DNA of 64,000 bases, taken from the NCBI GenBank assembly GCA_947502265.1, contig CANMZB010000011.1, positions 62,001 through 126,000 of the forward strand, written 5' to 3'. This DNA is from an uncultured Sulfitobacter sp. GTDB taxonomy: Bacteria > Pseudomonadota > Alphaproteobacteria > Rhodobacterales > Rhodobacteraceae. The notes below the pieces were generated by a model. That model was not told where the DNA came from and searched no databases. It saw only the letters and a program-made list of their open reading frames with translations. Positions 62,464 through 64,000 of the stretch are shown here, piece after piece. The position numbers and the translations under genes were made by a program. Positions within the stretch are counted from its first letter, which is position 1. Each line of letters begins with the position of its first letter.

Positions 62464-63840
62464 TCAGGTGAGCGCGTCGAGGATGCGCGCCCATGACCGG
62501 ATGCCTTTGTGAAAGCTCTCCATGTCGTATTTTTCGTTGGGAGAGTGGATTTGGTCGTCGTCCTTGCCAAAGCCGATCAGCATCGGCGGTGTATCGAGGA
62601 TATTGGCGAAATGTCCCGCAATCGGGATGGAGCCGCCGCAACCGATATAGGCGGCCGGCACCTGCCATTCATCGGTGAGCGCCTTCAGCGCAGCGGCAAA
62701 GGCCGGATCATCGGTCGGGGTGGCGGACGCCTGACTTGCACCGTGGCTTTGCCATTCGATGCTGCAATCTTGGGGCAGCATGTCTTCGACCATCTTGCGA
62801 AAGCTTTCGCGAATCGCCAACGGATCCTGATTGCCCACCAGACGAAAGGAGATCTTGGCGCTGGCCTGCGACGGCAGCACGGTTTTGAAGCCGTCCCCCT
62901 GATAGCCACCCCAGATGCCGTTTACGTCGCAAGTGGGCCGCGACCAGATCATCTCAAGCGGGGTGCGGTCCTGCTCTCCGGCAGGCTTTGACAGGCCGAC
63001 TTCGCCGAGGAACGACGCATGATCAAATGACAGCCCTTGCCATTGTGCCTCCAGTTCATCCGAGAGTTCCGGCACACCGTCATAGAAGCCCGGCACGGTG
63101 ATGCGGCCGTTCTCGTCATGCAAAGACGCTATAACTTGCGAAAGTACGCGCACAGGGTTGATGGAAATCCCCCCGAACATGCCCGAGTGCAGGTCTTTGG
63201 CGGGGCCGGTGATGGTCAGCTCTTCGCCCAGAAGGCCGCGCAGCATGGTCACGATGGAGGGTGTGCGGCTTTCGAACATGCCGGTGTCGCAGATCATCGC
63301 GAAATCGGCGCGCAGCTCGTCAGCATTTTCTTTCATGAACGGCACCAGCGAAGGCGAGCCTGATTCCTCTTCGCCCTCGAAGAAGAAGGTGATGCGGCAG
63401 GGCCAGTCACCTTCCACCTCTTTCCATGCGCGCAGCGCTTCCATGAATGTCATTAACTGGCCCTTGTCGTCTGCTGCCCCGCGCCCGCGAATGACCGCGC
63501 CTTTATCGGTTTCCTCGATTGCCGGATCAAACGGATCGCGCGCCCAAAGATTTAGCGGATCAACCGGTTGTACATCGTAGTGACCGTAAAACAGGATATG
63601 GGGCTTGCCGTCTTTGGGTCCCGCATGGCCCACAACCATCGGATGCCCCGGCGTGGGGCGTTTTTGTGCATCTACGCCAAGGCTTTGTAGGTCGTTTATC
63701 AACCAGTCGGCGGCTTCCTGACAATCCTGTTTGAAGGCGGGATCGGTTGAAATGGATTTGATCCGCAACAGATCAAGCAGCCGCTCTGTGGCGGCGGGCA
63801 GATCATCGTCAATACGGGCAAGTACGGCGTCTAGCGACAT
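62464..63840 (-). CDS. M20/M25/M40 family metallo-dipeptidase
   Basis: This 458-residue zinc peptidase has metal ligands in YGHYDVQP, GRGAADDKGQ, the catalytic FFEGEEESGSP, DTGMF and the last in HSPNEKYD. A lid domain with DLHSGMFGG contains the conserved dimerisation glycine. Carnosinase-like dipeptidases of this type cleave a range of dipeptides in the cytosol. The start MSLDAVLARI is chosen over a 42-residue upstream extension. It is convergent with the aminotransferase. The last 160 bp of the window contain no gene I can support. Confidence 0.93.
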   Translation of the reverse strand: MSLDAVLARIDDDLPAATERLLDLLRIKSISTDPAFKQDCQEAADWLINDLQSLGVDAQKRPTPGHPMVVGHAGPKDGKPHILFYGHYDVQPVDPLNLWARDPFDPAIEETDKGAVIRGRGAADDKGQLMTFMEALRAWKEVEGDWPCRITFFFEGEEESGSPSLVPFMKENADELRADFAMICDTGMFESRTPSIVTMLRGLLGEELTITGPAKDLHSGMFGGISINPVRVLSQVIASLHDENGRITVPGFYDGVPELSDELEAQWQGLSFDHASFLGEVGLSKPAGEQDRTPLEMIWSRPTCDVNGIWGGYQGDGFKTVLPSQASAKISFRLVGNQDPLAIRESFRKMVEDMLPQDCSIEWQSHGASQASATPTDDPAFAAALKALTDEWQVPAAYIGCGGSIPIAGHFANILDTPPMLIGFGKDDDQIHSPNEKYDMESFHKGIRSWARILDALT

Positions 63841-64000
63841 GGGAAAGCTCCTGATTGTTGTATTTGGCGCGACCCTAACAGGCGGCGCTGCCGTGTCCAG
63901 ACAGCCGCGCGGATGTGCATCACCAGAGCGCCCCGACTTAAACTTGAAACACCAACACCCTGCCACGCCTTTGGCGCTCTCGCGGCACTGGCGACAAGAG

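Overview
The window looks like a chromosomal segment of a roseobacter-group alphaproteobacterium (Rhodobacteraceae). This is inferred from a coherent set of family-level signals: a phasin next to the PHA regulator phaR, a SAM-II riboswitch before metZ, the glyQ / small membrane protein / glyS / PEP-utilising-enzyme order, a two-domain FolB fused head to tail with folP, and several small families (DUF1330, DUF1127, DUF2842, a DUF6524-like gene) that I associate with this group. Outside one segment of glyS the DNA is GC-rich throughout. The genus cannot be fixed from the sequence alone. I found no phage, CRISPR array, rRNA, tRNA or intact insertion sequence. Most of the window is core metabolism.

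Layout. 1-0.9 kb: end of a phasin gene, its terminator, and phaR. 0.95-9.1 kb (minus strand): a nitrogen-compound locus with an amine-type FAD oxidase, two glutamine-synthetase paralogues flanking a class I amidotransferase, then a polar-amino-acid-type ABC importer. This suggests gamma-glutamylation-based catabolism of an imported amine. 9.2-13.6 kb (minus): two TerB paralogues, DUF1330, rlmJ, pyrG and secG. 13.8-15.4 kb: a cobalt-type nitrile hydratase operon. 15.4-20.8 kb: a frameshifted membrane-protein gene, purA, DUF2842, a very acidic 755-residue protein of unknown function, and thiN. 20.9-29.9 kb: sdaA and a GST (minus), then rpiA-gor, hflKC, a Do-type protease and a peptidoglycan-binding lipoprotein. 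30-41.7 kb: ferredoxin, a roughly 650-bp gene-poor stretch, purD/xseA (divergent), an orphan NuoE-NuoF-type flavoprotein, a periplasmic rhodanese, a lytic transglycosylase, ftsY, an EamA transporter, yciB and a GST. 41.8-46.4 kb: SAM-II-controlled metZ, folE2, a DUF1127 protein and a TrkH-type K+ transporter. 46.5-58.9 kb: an inactive-looking trypsin-fold protein, glyQ/glyS with a PPDK-like enzyme, a cell-wall hydrolase, folB-folP and an EamA transporter. 59-63.8 kb: ilvC divergent from two overlapping Lrp/AsnC regulators, a class V aminotransferase and an M20 dipeptidase.

How the genes work together. Folate synthesis is represented by folE2, folB and folP. One-carbon, sulfur and amino acid metabolism is represented by metZ, sdaA, ilvC and glycyl-tRNA synthetase. 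Nucleotide synthesis is represented by pyrG, purA and purD. Envelope quality control is represented by hflKC, the Do protease, the transglycosylase and SleB.

The most unusual signals are not an intact new system but local sequence events: (i) three 29-bp tandem copies of a translation start, making two mini-ORFs coupled by ATGA overlaps before a small membrane protein gene; (ii) an AT-rich, rare-codon insertion inside glyS; (iii) four dispersed copies of a ~26-bp intergenic repeat that carries a Shine-Dalgarno-like AAGG and an ATGAAG; (iv) a membrane-protein gene split by a frameshift; (v) a trypsin-like protein that has lost all three catalytic residues; and (vi) a 650-bp unexplained intergenic block with a perfect stem and open frames.
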